Shown here: positions 35,317 to 43,710 of the stretch, piece after piece | How the letters are laid out: the number at the start of each line of letters is the position of its first letter | Position numbering within the stretch: the stretch's first letter is position 1 | Source: an uncultured Roseicyclus sp. | GTDB lineage: Bacteria > Pseudomonadota > Alphaproteobacteria > Rhodobacterales > Rhodobacteraceae | DNA length: 64,000 nt | Direction of reading: 5' to 3' | Assembly (NCBI GenBank): GCA_947489665.1 | Contig: CANLEH010000002.1 | Span: 310,001-374,000, forward strand | Made by a program: the position numbers and the translations under genes | The notes under the pieces: generated by a model | Seen by the model: only the letters and a program-made list of their open reading frames with translations | Told to the model about the DNA's origin: nothing | Database searches by the model: none

Positions 35317-36518
35317 GCGCTCCCCCCGGCAAGCATATGTGTGTCGATCCAGGTTATTTCATCTGCGGTGAAGACGTCGTCGATCGGTGTCAGACCATCG
35401 TACCGCCCCGTAAGGGCCGTATCCTTATGCAAGCGGCGTGCAACGCTCCACCGACGTTCGTCCCGGGCGATGCGGGCACAGGCGGCCTGGCCGTCCTCTG
35501 TGGCCACGCCGTCGCCCCTCAAAAGCCCCTCAGCACGCAAAATTCTAAGGGTCAGGCGATCATGGATCGGCTCGTTGCGCGCGAGCGCCAGCAAACCCTG
35601 GCGCCGATGCACCCGCGTTTGGAACGCCCGGCGCGCGATCATGGCAGCCGTCACACCGCGCGTCGGCGAAAACAGCAAAGACACAACAAACAGACCCGTG
35701 GCGACCAACACAATGATTGGTCCTGTCGGCAAGGCCGGCGCCGTTGCGGACAAAGCCGCGCCAACCCAGCCCGAAAGGCCGCCAATAACGCCCGCAATCC
35801 AGACGACCCTTTCGGCCCGATCCGCCCAGAAGCGTGCCGTGACTGGTGGGATAATCAGAAGCGCCACGATCAGGATCAGCCCGACCAGCTTCAAACCTAC
35901 AACCGTGACGGCCAGCACCACAGCCATCATCGCCAGATCGATCCGTCGCACATCTACGCCGCGGGCCGCAGCAAAAGCCGGGTCAAAGGCCACAAGCGTC
36001 ATGGGGCGGCGCAACAACCAGATGGCGGTGACCACCAACAGACCGCCGCCCGCGATCAGCAGCGCGTCCTGCAGAAGCATGCCGGCAGTGGAGCCAAGCA
36101 GAAAATCCTCTAGCCCCGCCTGCCGCCCGCGGCTCATCCCCTGAATGACGGTCAACAGCACGACGCCAAGCCCGAAGAACGTGGACAGCACCGCACCAAT
36201 CGCCGCGTCCTCCGACAGGCGTGTCCGGCGCACCATCCATTCCACCGCCAACAAGCCAATCCACGCCGAAATGGCGGAGCCTGCGAGCAACCCAATCAGC
36301 GCGCGCCCGTCACCGCCGAGCGCGACCATCACGATGAATGCCAGCCCCACGCCGGGCAAAGTGGCATGCGCGACGGCATCCGAGACAAGCGCCCGGTTCC
36401 GCAGGAACAGGAATGAGCCGCCCGCGCCCGCCGCAAAGCCAAGCAGTGCTGCCCCGACCGCCACCAGCGCGGCGTTGTACCCGGCCTGAAAGAAAAGTGC
36501 GTCAAGGAACGCCGACAT
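35313..36518 (-). CDS. sitC: Mn/Fe ABC transporter permease SitC-like with C-terminal DtxR-like winged helix
   Basis: 401 residues against ~285 for ordinary SitC. Residues 1-285 are the ABC-3 permease (SFLFLRNRALVSDAVAHATLPG; KLVGLILIVALLIIPPVTARF). From ~286 a soluble tail of ~115 residues follows, with the look of a DtxR/MntR winged helix and linker (LTLRILRAEGLLRG, ATEDGQAACARIARDERRW, then LTPIDDVFTADEITWID). Such permease-regulator fusions are known from Chlamydia YtgCR, where the tail is cleaved to give a repressor. It overlaps sitB by one base (TAATG) and sitD by four. Confidence 0.85.
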   Translation of the reverse strand: MSAFLDALFFQAGYNAALVAVGAALLGFAAGAGGSFLFLRNRALVSDAVAHATLPGVGLAFIVMVALGGDGRALIGLLAGSAISAWIGLLAVEWMVRRTRLSEDAAIGAVLSTFFGLGVVLLTVIQGMSRGRQAGLEDFLLGSTAGMLLQDALLIAGGGLLVVTAIWLLRRPMTLVAFDPAFAAARGVDVRRIDLAMMAVVLAVTVVGLKLVGLILIVALLIIPPVTARFWADRAERVVWIAGVIGGLSGWVGAALSATAPALPTGPIIVLVATGLFVVSLLFSPTRGVTAAMIARRAFQTRVHRRQGLLALARNEPIHDRLTLRILRAEGLLRGDGVATEDGQAACARIARDERRWSVARRLHKDTALTGRYDGLTPIDDVFTADEITWIDTHMLAGGSA

Positions 36519-37312
36519 TACGCGCCCTGCAGCGAAAGGGCGTCGATCTGCACGGCCCCAAGCCGCCCGCCATAGGCTTCGGCAAGCGTTTCGGCCGTAA
36601 AGGTCGTTTGGACCGGCCCCTCGGCAATGCGGCGGAGGTTGACCAGCATGACATGGTCAAAATAGTCGGCAACGGTGCTCAGATCATGGTGCACGGCGAT
36701 CACGCTGCGCCCCTCGGCCTTGAGGGATTTCAACACCTCGATAATGGCCGCTTCCGTTGCTGCATCGACCCCGGCAAAGGGTTCATCCAAAAGGAAAAGG
36801 TCCGCGTCTTGTGCCAAGGCACGGGCCAGAAAGACCCGCTGTTGTTGCCCCCCCGAAAGCTGTCCGATTTGACGGTCTGCAAAATCAGCCATACCGACCC
36901 GATCCAGACAGGCGCGCGCATGCGTCTTGTGCGCCCCGGTGATGCGTCGCCACAAGCCGACCTGTCCATAAAGACCCATCAAAACAACATCGAGCGCCGT
37001 GGTCGGAAAATCCCAGTCCACGCTTGCGCGTTGCGGAACGTAGGCAATGCGGTCGCGGACGCGATCCACGTCGCGACCAAACGCGCTCACGTCACCCGAC
37101 ACTCGGGGGATCAAGCCAAGAACAGCCTTCAGAAAGGTTGATTTCCCGGCGCCGTTCGGTCCGACGATGGCCGACATGGCTCCGACGGGAAAGGTTGCGT
37201 CCAAAGAGAATAGCGCAGGCTTTTCGCCATAGCTGACGGTCAGACCCCGAACAGCCAGGGGACTGGCGGGGTCAAGCGGTTCAGCCGATTGGAGGAGCGT
37301 CAGGTCTGCCAT
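36518..37312 (-). CDS. sitB: Mn/Fe ABC transporter ATPase SitB-like
   Basis: 264 residues. Walker A GPNGAGKST (~52), Q-loop AYVPQRASVDWDFP, which is typical of Mn/Zn importers, signature LSGGQQQRVFLARAL, Walker B LFLLDEPFAGVD, and HHDLSTVADYFD with the H-loop. It is the energy subunit, one base from sitA and overlapping sitC. Confidence 0.93.
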   Translation of the reverse strand: MADLTLLQSAEPLDPASPLAVRGLTVSYGEKPALFSLDATFPVGAMSAIVGPNGAGKSTFLKAVLGLIPRVSGDVSAFGRDVDRVRDRIAYVPQRASVDWDFPTTALDVVLMGLYGQVGLWRRITGAHKTHARACLDRVGMADFADRQIGQLSGGQQQRVFLARALAQDADLFLLDEPFAGVDAATEAAIIEVLKSLKAEGRSVIAVHHDLSTVADYFDHVMLVNLRRIAEGPVQTTFTAETLAEAYGGRLGAVQIDALSLQGA

Positions 37313-37313
37313 G

Positions 37314-38261
37314 TCAGTTCAGCGTAAGCGCCCCTTGCATGCCACCTTCAGGCACGTCACCGCCAAGGGCGCGTGCGATCGTTGTGACGTTGTGGTCAAT
37401 CATGCCGATCCACGTGCCCTCATATGTGCCATCGGGCCCCATCGCGTCTGAGAACAGCTCACCCCCGATCACGACCTCATGGCCGCGCGCCGCAGCGCCT
37501 TCAATCAACGCGCGGATATTGCGGTCCGAGACGGAGCTTTCGACGAAAACGGCCCCGACGTCGCGCTCGACCAGAAGGTCCACAAGCTCGCCAATCCGCT
37601 GAAGACCAGCCTCGGATTCCGTTGAAATACCTTGAATTCCAACGACATCGAAGCCGTAGGCCGCCCCGAAATAGTTGAAAGCGTCGTGCGCAGTCACCAA
37701 CACGCGCGCCGCATCCGGCACGGTCGAAAGGACCTGTTCGGAATAGGCGGCAAGTTGTTCGATCTGTTCTGCGTAGGCGAATGCATTTGCCCCAAACGCC
37801 TCTTCAACCTCCGGCATGGCGGCGCTGAGTTGCACTTCGATCTCGGCAACGACACCGCGCCAAAGATCGGGATCCATCCAGACATGGGGGTCGAATTGAT
37901 CGCCATAATCGTCGTGCGCGAGAAGCTGGTCTTGCGGCAAAGCGGCGGCAACAGGGACCACGGTGTTCGTCTCAGAAAGCTCCAGAAGGAACTCCTCCAT
38001 CTGCGCCTCTAAGTAGAGCCCGTGCCAGAACACGACATCCGCCTGTGCGGTTGCCACGATATCAGACCGCGTTTGCCGATAGGCGTGCGGATCCACACCC
38101 GGCCCCATAAGCGCCTGAACTTCAACAAATTCTCCGCCGACGACGCGCGTTGCGTCCGCAATCATTCCGGTCGTTGCGACGACATTCAACGCGTCCTGCG
38201 CGTGTACAGGTGCGGGCAACAAAGCGGCCGCCAGTGCAAACGAAACCCATGTCTTCTGCAT
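37314..38261 (-). CDS. sitA: Mn/Fe/Zn ABC transporter binding protein SitA/TroA-like
   Basis: 315 residues. A Sec leader (MQKTWVSFALAAALLPAPVHA) is followed by the cluster A-I binding fold. The likely metal ligands are His in GVDPHAYRQTRSD, His in FDPHVWMDPDLW, Glu in VFVESSVSDRNI and Asp in GGELFSDAMG. There is no long His-rich loop as found in zinc-specific ZnuA, in favour of Mn/Fe. The ATG at 38261 follows TGAGGTTTGAAT and is preferred over a TTG two codons upstream. Confidence 0.9.
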   Translation of the reverse strand: MQKTWVSFALAAALLPAPVHAQDALNVVATTGMIADATRVVGGEFVEVQALMGPGVDPHAYRQTRSDIVATAQADVVFWHGLYLEAQMEEFLLELSETNTVVPVAAALPQDQLLAHDDYGDQFDPHVWMDPDLWRGVVAEIEVQLSAAMPEVEEAFGANAFAYAEQIEQLAAYSEQVLSTVPDAARVLVTAHDAFNYFGAAYGFDVVGIQGISTESEAGLQRIGELVDLLVERDVGAVFVESSVSDRNIRALIEGAAARGHEVVIGGELFSDAMGPDGTYEGTWIGMIDHNVTTIARALGGDVPEGGMQGALTLN

Positions 38262-38308
38262 ATTCAAACCTCACATCCGAACGATGCCGTCGCATTGTAT
38301 ATGAGAGG

Positions 38309-38348
38309 CATTCGCAACTGGGTCAAGGTAATTGCGAATGATTTGCAA
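38309..38348. promoter_or_regulatory. Mur/Fur-like operator upstream of sitABCD
   Basis: TTGCGAATGATTTGCAA at 38332-38348 is an 8-1-8 inverted repeat with one mismatch. A further half-site GCATTCGCAA lies at 38309-38318. The arrangement resembles manganese-responsive Mur sites known before alphaproteobacterial sit operons. It sits 71-87 bases before the sitA start. Confidence 0.55.
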
Positions 38349-38359
38349 GAATGGGCCGA

Positions 38360-39688
38360 TCAGCTTGCCGTGATGTAGTGGAGATCCTTGAACTGCCGCC
38401 GAAATTCAGCCGTTTCCTGGGCAAAGCCTTCTGGGTGATCGCTGCGAAGGGCGCGCGCAATCAGATCTGCCAATCTATTGATATTATGCCTTTTTTCCGC
38501 CACTCCCCAACGCACCAGCTCAGGCGTGCCGATGCGAATGGCGTTCATATCGCCTTCGATTTCGGCCATTGGAACACCGATGCCGCAGGCAATGAGCCCG
38601 GCTTTGTAAAGATGTTTGGACGCAGCCTGCCCGCCGCCGAACGCATGTGCCGGGATTGCGAATTGATGGGATTTAGTTGGCCCCTCGGCAGTCTCGAACA
38701 CCGGAATTCCGTTTTCTTTCAATGCGTTTGCCAAGGCTTGTGCCGCCTCAACCATCTTGGCTGCATAGGCTTGACCATGATCACGCCAATCAAGAAGCGT
38801 GCGCGCGAGGGCGGCGGATTTGGAAGCGTCGAAATTTGCGGTCATGCCAGGAAAGGCAATGGAATCAAGCCGTTCAGCGATCGCCTCTTCGTTCGTGACG
38901 ATCAATCCACCAGCTGGTCCGCCTAAGGACTTGTAGGTGCTCATCGTAATCAGATGCGCGCCGTCCGCCAGAGGGTCAGGCCAAGCCTTGCCGGCGAACA
39001 GGCCGCATTGATGGGCCGCGTCCATCAGGACTTTTGCGCCGACTTCGTCGGCGATCTCGCGGACTTCAGCCACTGGATGAGGAAGCAGGTTGAGGGAGCC
39101 GCCGAGGGTGATCAGGGTGGGCCTTTCTACTTTAATAACATCCCGTAAGGCGTTGACATCAATTGTATAGTTTTCTGCATTGATCGGCATTTCAACGATG
39201 CGCAAGCCGAACAATCCGGCGCATCCCGCGCCGTGGTGCGTGACGTGACCGCCAATGGACGCCGGCGGGACAAGGATCGTGTCGCCCGGCTTACAAATGG
39301 CCATGAAGGCGTAGAGATTGGCCATGGCGCCGGAGGCGACGCGGATCTCTGCAAAGCGAGCCTGAAAGACCTCCGCAGCCAGTTCGGCGGCGATAACCTC
39401 AATCTTTTCAATGGCCTCCAGGCCCATTTCATATTTATCGCCGGGATAGCCGAGCGACGGACGAGGGCCCATGCCGTTGGACAAGAGCGCCTCGGCGGCG
39501 GGGTTCATAACGTTGGTCGCGGGGTTCAGGTTGAAGCAGCGTTCTTCATGAATGCGTTTGTTTTCAATACCCAACGCATCGATCTTCATGCTGATTTGGG
39601 CGCTGGCCATCTGCGCGGTGTCACCGGCAATTCCCTGGACCAGATCCTCGGACAATGGGGGGACCCAGGGGCGACGGGCAAGAGACAT
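38360..39688 (-). CDS. Serine hydroxymethyltransferase-like PLP enzyme
   Basis: 442 residues. Overall layout is SHMT: RCFNLNPATNVMNPAAEALLSN, GPRPSLGYPGDKYEMG (~75), ASGAMANLYAFMA, LITLGGSLNLLPHPV, VLMDAAHQCGLFAGKAWPDPLADGAHLIT (PLP Asp ~215) and the Schiff-base Lys in STYKSLGGPAGG (~245). Housekeeping SHMT has THKTLRGPRGG here, so this is a paralogue that may prefer alpha-methylserine, threonine or another beta-hydroxy amino acid. The ATG at 39688 starts MSLARRPWVPPL; longer in-frame extensions upstream would run over the LysR promoter. A GcvA-type LysR gene is divergent and is the likely regulator. Confidence 0.82.
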   Translation of the reverse strand: MSLARRPWVPPLSEDLVQGIAGDTAQMASAQISMKIDALGIENKRIHEERCFNLNPATNVMNPAAEALLSNGMGPRPSLGYPGDKYEMGLEAIEKIEVIAAELAAEVFQARFAEIRVASGAMANLYAFMAICKPGDTILVPPASIGGHVTHHGAGCAGLFGLRIVEMPINAENYTIDVNALRDVIKVERPTLITLGGSLNLLPHPVAEVREIADEVGAKVLMDAAHQCGLFAGKAWPDPLADGAHLITMSTYKSLGGPAGGLIVTNEEAIAERLDSIAFPGMTANFDASKSAALARTLLDWRDHGQAYAAKMVEAAQALANALKENGIPVFETAEGPTKSHQFAIPAHAFGGGQAASKHLYKAGLIACGIGVPMAEIEGDMNAIRIGTPELVRWGVAEKRHNINRLADLIARALRSDHPEGFAQETAEFRRQFKDLHYITAS

Positions 39689-39797
39689 GGGCGCAACCTT
39701 TCGCAATCGAACTGGTCGCATATTGCGGTCATGGCCTATTAAGGACAAACCAGTAATATAGAATATCTGAGTCAGAAAAACTGAGTCATCAGCCAGA
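39689..39797. promoter_or_regulatory. Divergent promoter region, SHMT-like gene / lysR
   Basis: 109 bases between start codons. The direct repeat CTGAGTCA occurs at 39767-39774 and 39781-39788 in an AT-rich stretch just before lysR. It could be the LysR binding region, but no classic T-N11-A box is certain. Confidence 0.35.
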
Positions 39798-40694
39798 ATG
39801 TCCGTTTCTCCACCCCGTCCGCCCCTGCCGCCGTTGAACGCGCTGCGCGCCTTTGAAGTGGCTGCGCGGTGCGGTGGCTTTCTGGCCGCTGCCGAAGAGA
39901 TGGGCGTAACGCCGGGTGCGGTTTCGCAACAGGTGTGCGTGTTGGAAGAGTGGTCCGGTGTCACGCTGTTCGAGCGCCGCTCTCGCGGCGTGCAGCTGAC
40001 GCAGGATGGCGCCCGGATCGCAGCAAGTATGACCCATGCCTTCGACGCATTGGGACAGGCCGTGGCAGAGTTGCGGGCGGGCACGGAGGCGCCGACGATC
40101 ACGTTGGCCACCCTGCCCTCCATTGCACAGCTTTGGCTGCCCGCGCGTCTGGGCCGTTTGCGCGCTGCATTGGGGCATCGCCAGATTTCGGTCACCGCGT
40201 TGGAAACCCCGCCGAACCTGATGCGCGAAAGCTATGACCTGTCGATCTTCTTCCAATCCGGCGACATCGGTACGCGCCTTGCCCCGGACCTGATCTTTCC
40301 GGTCTGCGCACCGAAGCTGGCCGAACGGATCAAGACGCCAGAGGATTTGAAGGAGCAAACGCTGCTCCACGATGCGTCCTGGGCCGGTGATTGGCGATAT
40401 TGGGCGGAGACATCGCGGTTGGACTTGCCGAATGCTGATCTGGGGCCGCGCTATTCGCTTTATGCGCTTGTCCTGTCTGAGGCGAAGGCGGGTGCGGGTG
40501 TGGCCATGGGGCATTTGGCGTTGGTGAAGGAGGATTTGGCCGAGGGATCATTGGTGCGGCCACTGCAACGCGCGGACGCCTTTGCCGAGCGGATGTACAA
40601 GGATGGTGTGGGGACCCGTAAGGGGCTGCAATTGGAGATGAGCCACCGCTTTTCAGAGGCTGAGACCGAAGCCGTTCGCACAGCACTTTCCTAA
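39798..40694 (+). CDS. LysR-family regulator, GcvA type
   Basis: 298 residues. The N-terminal helix-turn-helix reads LNALRAFEVAARCGGFLAAAEEMGVTPGAVSQQV (~15-50), as in GcvA, followed by the periplasmic-binding-like effector domain (ITLATLPSIAQLWLPARLGRL; YALVLSEAKAGAGVAMGHLAL). It is divergent from the SHMT-like gene, and GcvA itself regulates glycine cleavage, so control by a one-carbon or amino-acid signal is reasonable. Convergent with ugpC across a short gap with two hairpins. Confidence 0.9.
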   Translation: MSVSPPRPPLPPLNALRAFEVAARCGGFLAAAEEMGVTPGAVSQQVCVLEEWSGVTLFERRSRGVQLTQDGARIAASMTHAFDALGQAVAELRAGTEAPTITLATLPSIAQLWLPARLGRLRAALGHRQISVTALETPPNLMRESYDLSIFFQSGDIGTRLAPDLIFPVCAPKLAERIKTPEDLKEQTLLHDASWAGDWRYWAETSRLDLPNADLGPRYSLYALVLSEAKAGAGVAMGHLALVKEDLAEGSLVRPLQRADAFAERMYKDGVGTRKGLQLEMSHRFSEAETEAVRTALS

Positions 40695-40702
40695 GGCGGG
40701 AT

Positions 40703-40745
40703 GGAAAACCGCTGTTTTCCGGCCGGAAATCTCGAGATTTCCGGC
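40703..40745. repeat. Two tandem inverted repeats between convergent lysR and ugpC
   Basis: The first hairpin is GGAAAAC-CGCT-GTTTTCC at 40703-40720. The second is a perfect 24-base palindrome at 40722-40745 (half-site GCCGGAAATCTC, centre CTCGAG) that touches the ugpC stop codon. Neither has a T-run, so they are not textbook terminators, but they fill the whole gap between two convergent genes and may stop or protect both transcripts. Confidence 0.7.
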
Positions 40746-41797
40746 TACCCGAGCCGACGCCCCTGATCGGCATCGAACAGATGCACGGCGTTTGCCTTCA
40801 GCGCGAGGCGCATCTCGCCCGTTGCGGCCTCCTGATCCTTGGGCACGGCGACGGAGAAGTCCTGGCCCGCCATCTTGCCGTGCAGCAGGCGTTGCGCGCC
40901 GAGTTCTTCGATGATGTCGACGTTGAAGCTGAGATCTCCCTGGGCCGACGGGGCCACATCCTCGGGCCGGATACCGACCTTGATCGCGCCGGTATGGCCG
41001 TTCACCCCCGCCTGCGGCACGACTTCGCCGCCCGGTAGTGTGACACGCCCCTGCCCCGCTTCCGCGTCCAGCAGGTTCATCGGCGGCGCGCCCATGAAGC
41101 TGGCCACAAAGGTCGACGCGGGGTGTTCGTAGATCTCGTTCGGAGTGCCGATCTGTTCGATATGCCCGTTCGACAGCACGATGATGCGGTCGGCCATGGT
41201 CATGGCCTCCACCTGATCGTGGGTCACGTACATGGCCGTTGTGCCAAGGCGGCGTTGCAGCGCACGGATTTCGATCCGCATCTGGTTGCGGAGTTTCGCG
41301 TCGAGGTTCGACAGCGGCTCGTCAAAGAGGAAAAGGTCCGGCTCCCGCACGATAGCGCGGCCCATGGCGACGCGCTGGCGTTGGCCGCCGGAGAGTTGGC
41401 TTGGCCTGCGGTCGAGGAATTCGGTGAGGTTCAGCATCTCGGCCGCTTCGCGCACCTTGGCGGCGATCTGGCCCCTGTCCATGCCACGATTTTTCAGGCC
41501 GTAGCCCATGTTCCGCGCGACGGTCATATGCGGGTAAAGCGCGTAGTTCTGGAACACCATGGCGATGTTGCGGTCGGCCGGGTCGATGTCGTTGACGACA
41601 CGGTCGCCGATGGAGACCTCACCTTCGGTGATGTCCTCCAGCCCCGCCACCATGCGCAGCATCGTGGATTTGCCGCAGCCGGAGGGGCCGACAAGCACGC
41701 ACAATTCGCCATCGGGGATGGTGAAGGTGGAGGGTTCCAGCGCCTCGGCGCCATTGGGATAAACTTTTCTGACAGCGTTCAGGGTGACCTGAGCCAT
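40745..41797 (-). CDS. ugpC: Glycerol-3-phosphate ABC transporter ATPase
   Basis: 350 residues. Walker [10 protein letters not shown] (~37), Q-loop [14 protein letters not shown], signature [15 protein letters not shown], Walker [17 protein letters not shown], and [11 protein letters not shown]. The C-terminal ~115 residues are the MalK-type regulatory TOBE domain ([19 protein letters not shown]). It powers import of sn-glycerol-3-phosphate and glycerophosphodiesters with UgpA/E/B encoded upstream. The 5' gap to ugpE is ten bases. Confidence 0.93.
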   Translation of the reverse strand: MAQVTLNAVRKVYPNGAEALEPSTFTIPDGELCVLVGPSGCGKSTMLRMVAGLEDITEGEVSIGDRVVNDIDPADRNIAMVFQNYALYPHMTVARNMGYGLKNRGMDRGQIAAKVREAAEMLNLTEFLDRRPSQLSGGQRQRVAMGRAIVREPDLFLFDEPLSNLDAKLRNQMRIEIRALQRRLGTTAMYVTHDQVEAMTMADRIIVLSNGHIEQIGTPNEIYEHPASTFVASFMGAPPMNLLDAEAGQGRVTLPGGEVVPQAGVNGHTGAIKVGIRPEDVAPSAQGDLSFNVDIIEELGAQRLLHGKMAGQDFSVAVPKDQEAATGEMRLALKANAVHLFDADQGRRLG

Positions 41798-41807
41798 TTC
41801 TTGTTCC

Positions 41808-42737
41808 TTACTTATCGGATTCCGTCAGGCCCTTTACGAACCAGCTTTGGAAGAAGACAACGATGAGCACCGGGGGTGTCATCGCGATGATGGCGAGCGC
41901 CGCGGCCTGGCCGTAATCGGGGGTTTCTGACCCGTCGGCGTAGGATTGCACGATCTGGCGGATGCCGCGCACGAGGGTGAAGAGCGACTCGTCGGTGGTG
42001 ATCAGCGTGGGCCAGAGATACTGGTTCCAGCCGAAGACGAACATGATGATGAACATCGCGGCGATCATGGTGCGTGAGAGCGGCACAAGGATGTCGATGA
42101 AGAATTTCACCGGCCCTGCCCCGTCGATGCGCGCGGCCTCGATCAACTCTTCCGGGACCGACAGGAAGAACTGCCGGAAAAAGAAGGTGGCGGTGGCCGA
42201 TGCGATGAGCGGGATGATGAGGCCCGCATAGCTGTTGCCCATGCCGTTCTCATAAAGCCCGAAGACGGTGATGGAGGTGATGATCTCATATGACGGCAGG
42301 ATGCGCACTTCGAGCGGCAGGAGCAGCGTGGTGAAGATCATCCAGAAGGCCAGCGTGGCGAACTTCAGGCGGAAATAGACAATGGCGTAGGCCGCCATCA
42401 TGCCCACGACGATCTTGCCGATGGCAAAGCCCAGGCCCAGGATCAGCGAGTTGGCGAGCATCGTGACACCGTTCACAGAGTCGGTGAAGCCGCCATATTC
42501 AAAGAGCGCGGCGTCGTAGTTGGTGCCGAGCTGATCGGAGAAGCCGAATTGCATGCCTTCGCGGTGGACGGTGATCGCGTCCCACGAAGAGGTCGCGAAG
42601 ACCATGTAGACGGGCACCAGCATCAAGAGCGCGCCGGCAATCAGGATGGCGTGGTCGGCCACATGATCCCAGCGGATGCGTTTACGGGGGCGGGCCACGG
42701 GGGTTGCGGTGACGCGGGTTTCAGTAATGTCAGCCAT
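41808..42737 (-). CDS. ugpE: Glycerol-3-phosphate ABC permease UgpE
   Basis: 309 residues, six helices of the MalG type. The cytoplasmic coupling loop is [26 protein letters not shown] (~205). The UgpE-like feature [24 protein letters not shown] region follows TM1 ([13 protein letters not shown]). A charged N-terminus of ~28 residues precedes TM1. It pairs with UgpA, encoded 13 bases upstream. Confidence 0.93.
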   Translation of the reverse strand: MADITETRVTATPVARPRKRIRWDHVADHAILIAGALLMLVPVYMVFATSSWDAITVHREGMQFGFSDQLGTNYDAALFEYGGFTDSVNGVTMLANSLILGLGFAIGKIVVGMMAAYAIVYFRLKFATLAFWMIFTTLLLPLEVRILPSYEIITSITVFGLYENGMGNSYAGLIIPLIASATATFFFRQFFLSVPEELIEAARIDGAGPVKFFIDILVPLSRTMIAAMFIIMFVFGWNQYLWPTLITTDESLFTLVRGIRQIVQSYADGSETPDYGQAAALAIIAMTPPVLIVVFFQSWFVKGLTESDK

Positions 42738-42750
42738 AGTCCTGCCCCCC

Positions 42751-43632
42751 TTACGTGTAGTGAATGCGGCGTTCCAGAAAGCGGAACTGCACGATTGTTA
42801 ATATGAGGACGAGGACCATCAGAACGACCGATTGCGCCGACGACCCGCCCAGATCACCGCCCCGGAAGCCGTCCACATAGACGCGGTAGACGAGCGTGAG
42901 CGGGTTGTTCCCGGGCTCGCCCTTCACGATCGTATCGATGATGCCGAAGGTGTCGAAAAGCGAATAGGTGATGTTTATGATCAGCAGGAAGAAGCCTGTG
43001 GGCGCCAGCAGCGGAAAGGTGATGTCCCAAAAGCGGCTGGTGCCTGAGCGATTGTCGATCATCGCGGCCTCGCGCACCGATTGTGGGATCGCTTGCAGGC
43101 CGGAGAGGAAGAAGATGAAATTCACCGGGATCTGCTTCCAGACCGAAACGACGATCATTGCCGAAGCCGTATCCCAGTAATTCACGCCAAGGCGGTATTC
43201 GTATCCGAAGAAGGCCAGCAGTTGAGTGATGTTGCCGCGCGATTGGTCGAACAGCATCACACCGATCAGGCCCGCGACCGGCGGTGCGATGGCGTAGACC
43301 CACATCAGCAGTGTGCGATAGGTCTTGGCGCCGCGGATCACCTTGTCGGCCTTGACCGCCAGTAGCAGTGCGATGCCAAGAGAGAAGAAGGTGACGAGCA
43401 CGGTGAAGATGACCGTGAAGTTCAGCGCGTTGATATAATTGGTCGAGTCGATCAGGCGGGTGTAATTCTCGGCCCCCACAAAGGTTGAGGTGAAGCCGAA
43501 CATGTCCTGCGCGTAGAACGACGATTGCACCGCATAAGCGGCGGGCCAGTAGAAAAAGATCGCGATGATCACAAGCTGCGGCAGAAGCAGCAGGATCGGA
43601 AAGCCGATATGGCCGAAGGCGGCGCGTTTCAT
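42751..43632 (-). CDS. ugpA: Glycerol-3-phosphate ABC permease UgpA
   Basis: 293 residues, six helices, MalF type. The coupling loop is AIPQSVREAAMIDNRSGTSRFWDITFPLL (~190), and the UgpA-like SSFYAQDMFGFTSTFVGAENY segment follows TM1. The ATG at 43632 (MKRAAFGHIGF) is preferred; an in-frame TTG at 43665 would start within the hairpin between ugpB and ugpA. Confidence 0.92.
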   Translation of the reverse strand: MKRAAFGHIGFPILLLLPQLVIIAIFFYWPAAYAVQSSFYAQDMFGFTSTFVGAENYTRLIDSTNYINALNFTVIFTVLVTFFSLGIALLLAVKADKVIRGAKTYRTLLMWVYAIAPPVAGLIGVMLFDQSRGNITQLLAFFGYEYRLGVNYWDTASAMIVVSVWKQIPVNFIFFLSGLQAIPQSVREAAMIDNRSGTSRFWDITFPLLAPTGFFLLIINITYSLFDTFGIIDTIVKGEPGNNPLTLVYRVYVDGFRGGDLGGSSAQSVVLMVLVLILTIVQFRFLERRIHYT

Positions 43633-43664
43633 GGGGGCCCTGTTCGTGTCGTTTTGTTGGTGCA

Positions 43665-43691
43665 ACGGGGGCCGAATGGCTCGGCCCCCGT
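43665..43691 (-). other. Intergenic stem-loop between ugpB and ugpA
   Basis: A perfect 11-bp stem (ACGGGGGCCGA with TCGGCCCCCGT) around a 5-base loop lies 19 bases after the ugpB stop. It lacks a T-run. Such hairpins after binding-protein genes usually shield the upstream mRNA from 3' decay and raise the level of the binding protein. Confidence 0.75.
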
Positions 43692-43710
43692 CGGATCTTT
43701 CAGGTCAGGC

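Noticed and set aside
34597..36144. A 515-codon open frame on the plus strand
   Set aside because: It is antisense to sitD and sitC, has no family features, and is Arg/Ser/Pro/Gln-rich as expected for a mirror frame in high-GC DNA. The minus-strand permeases are unmistakable.
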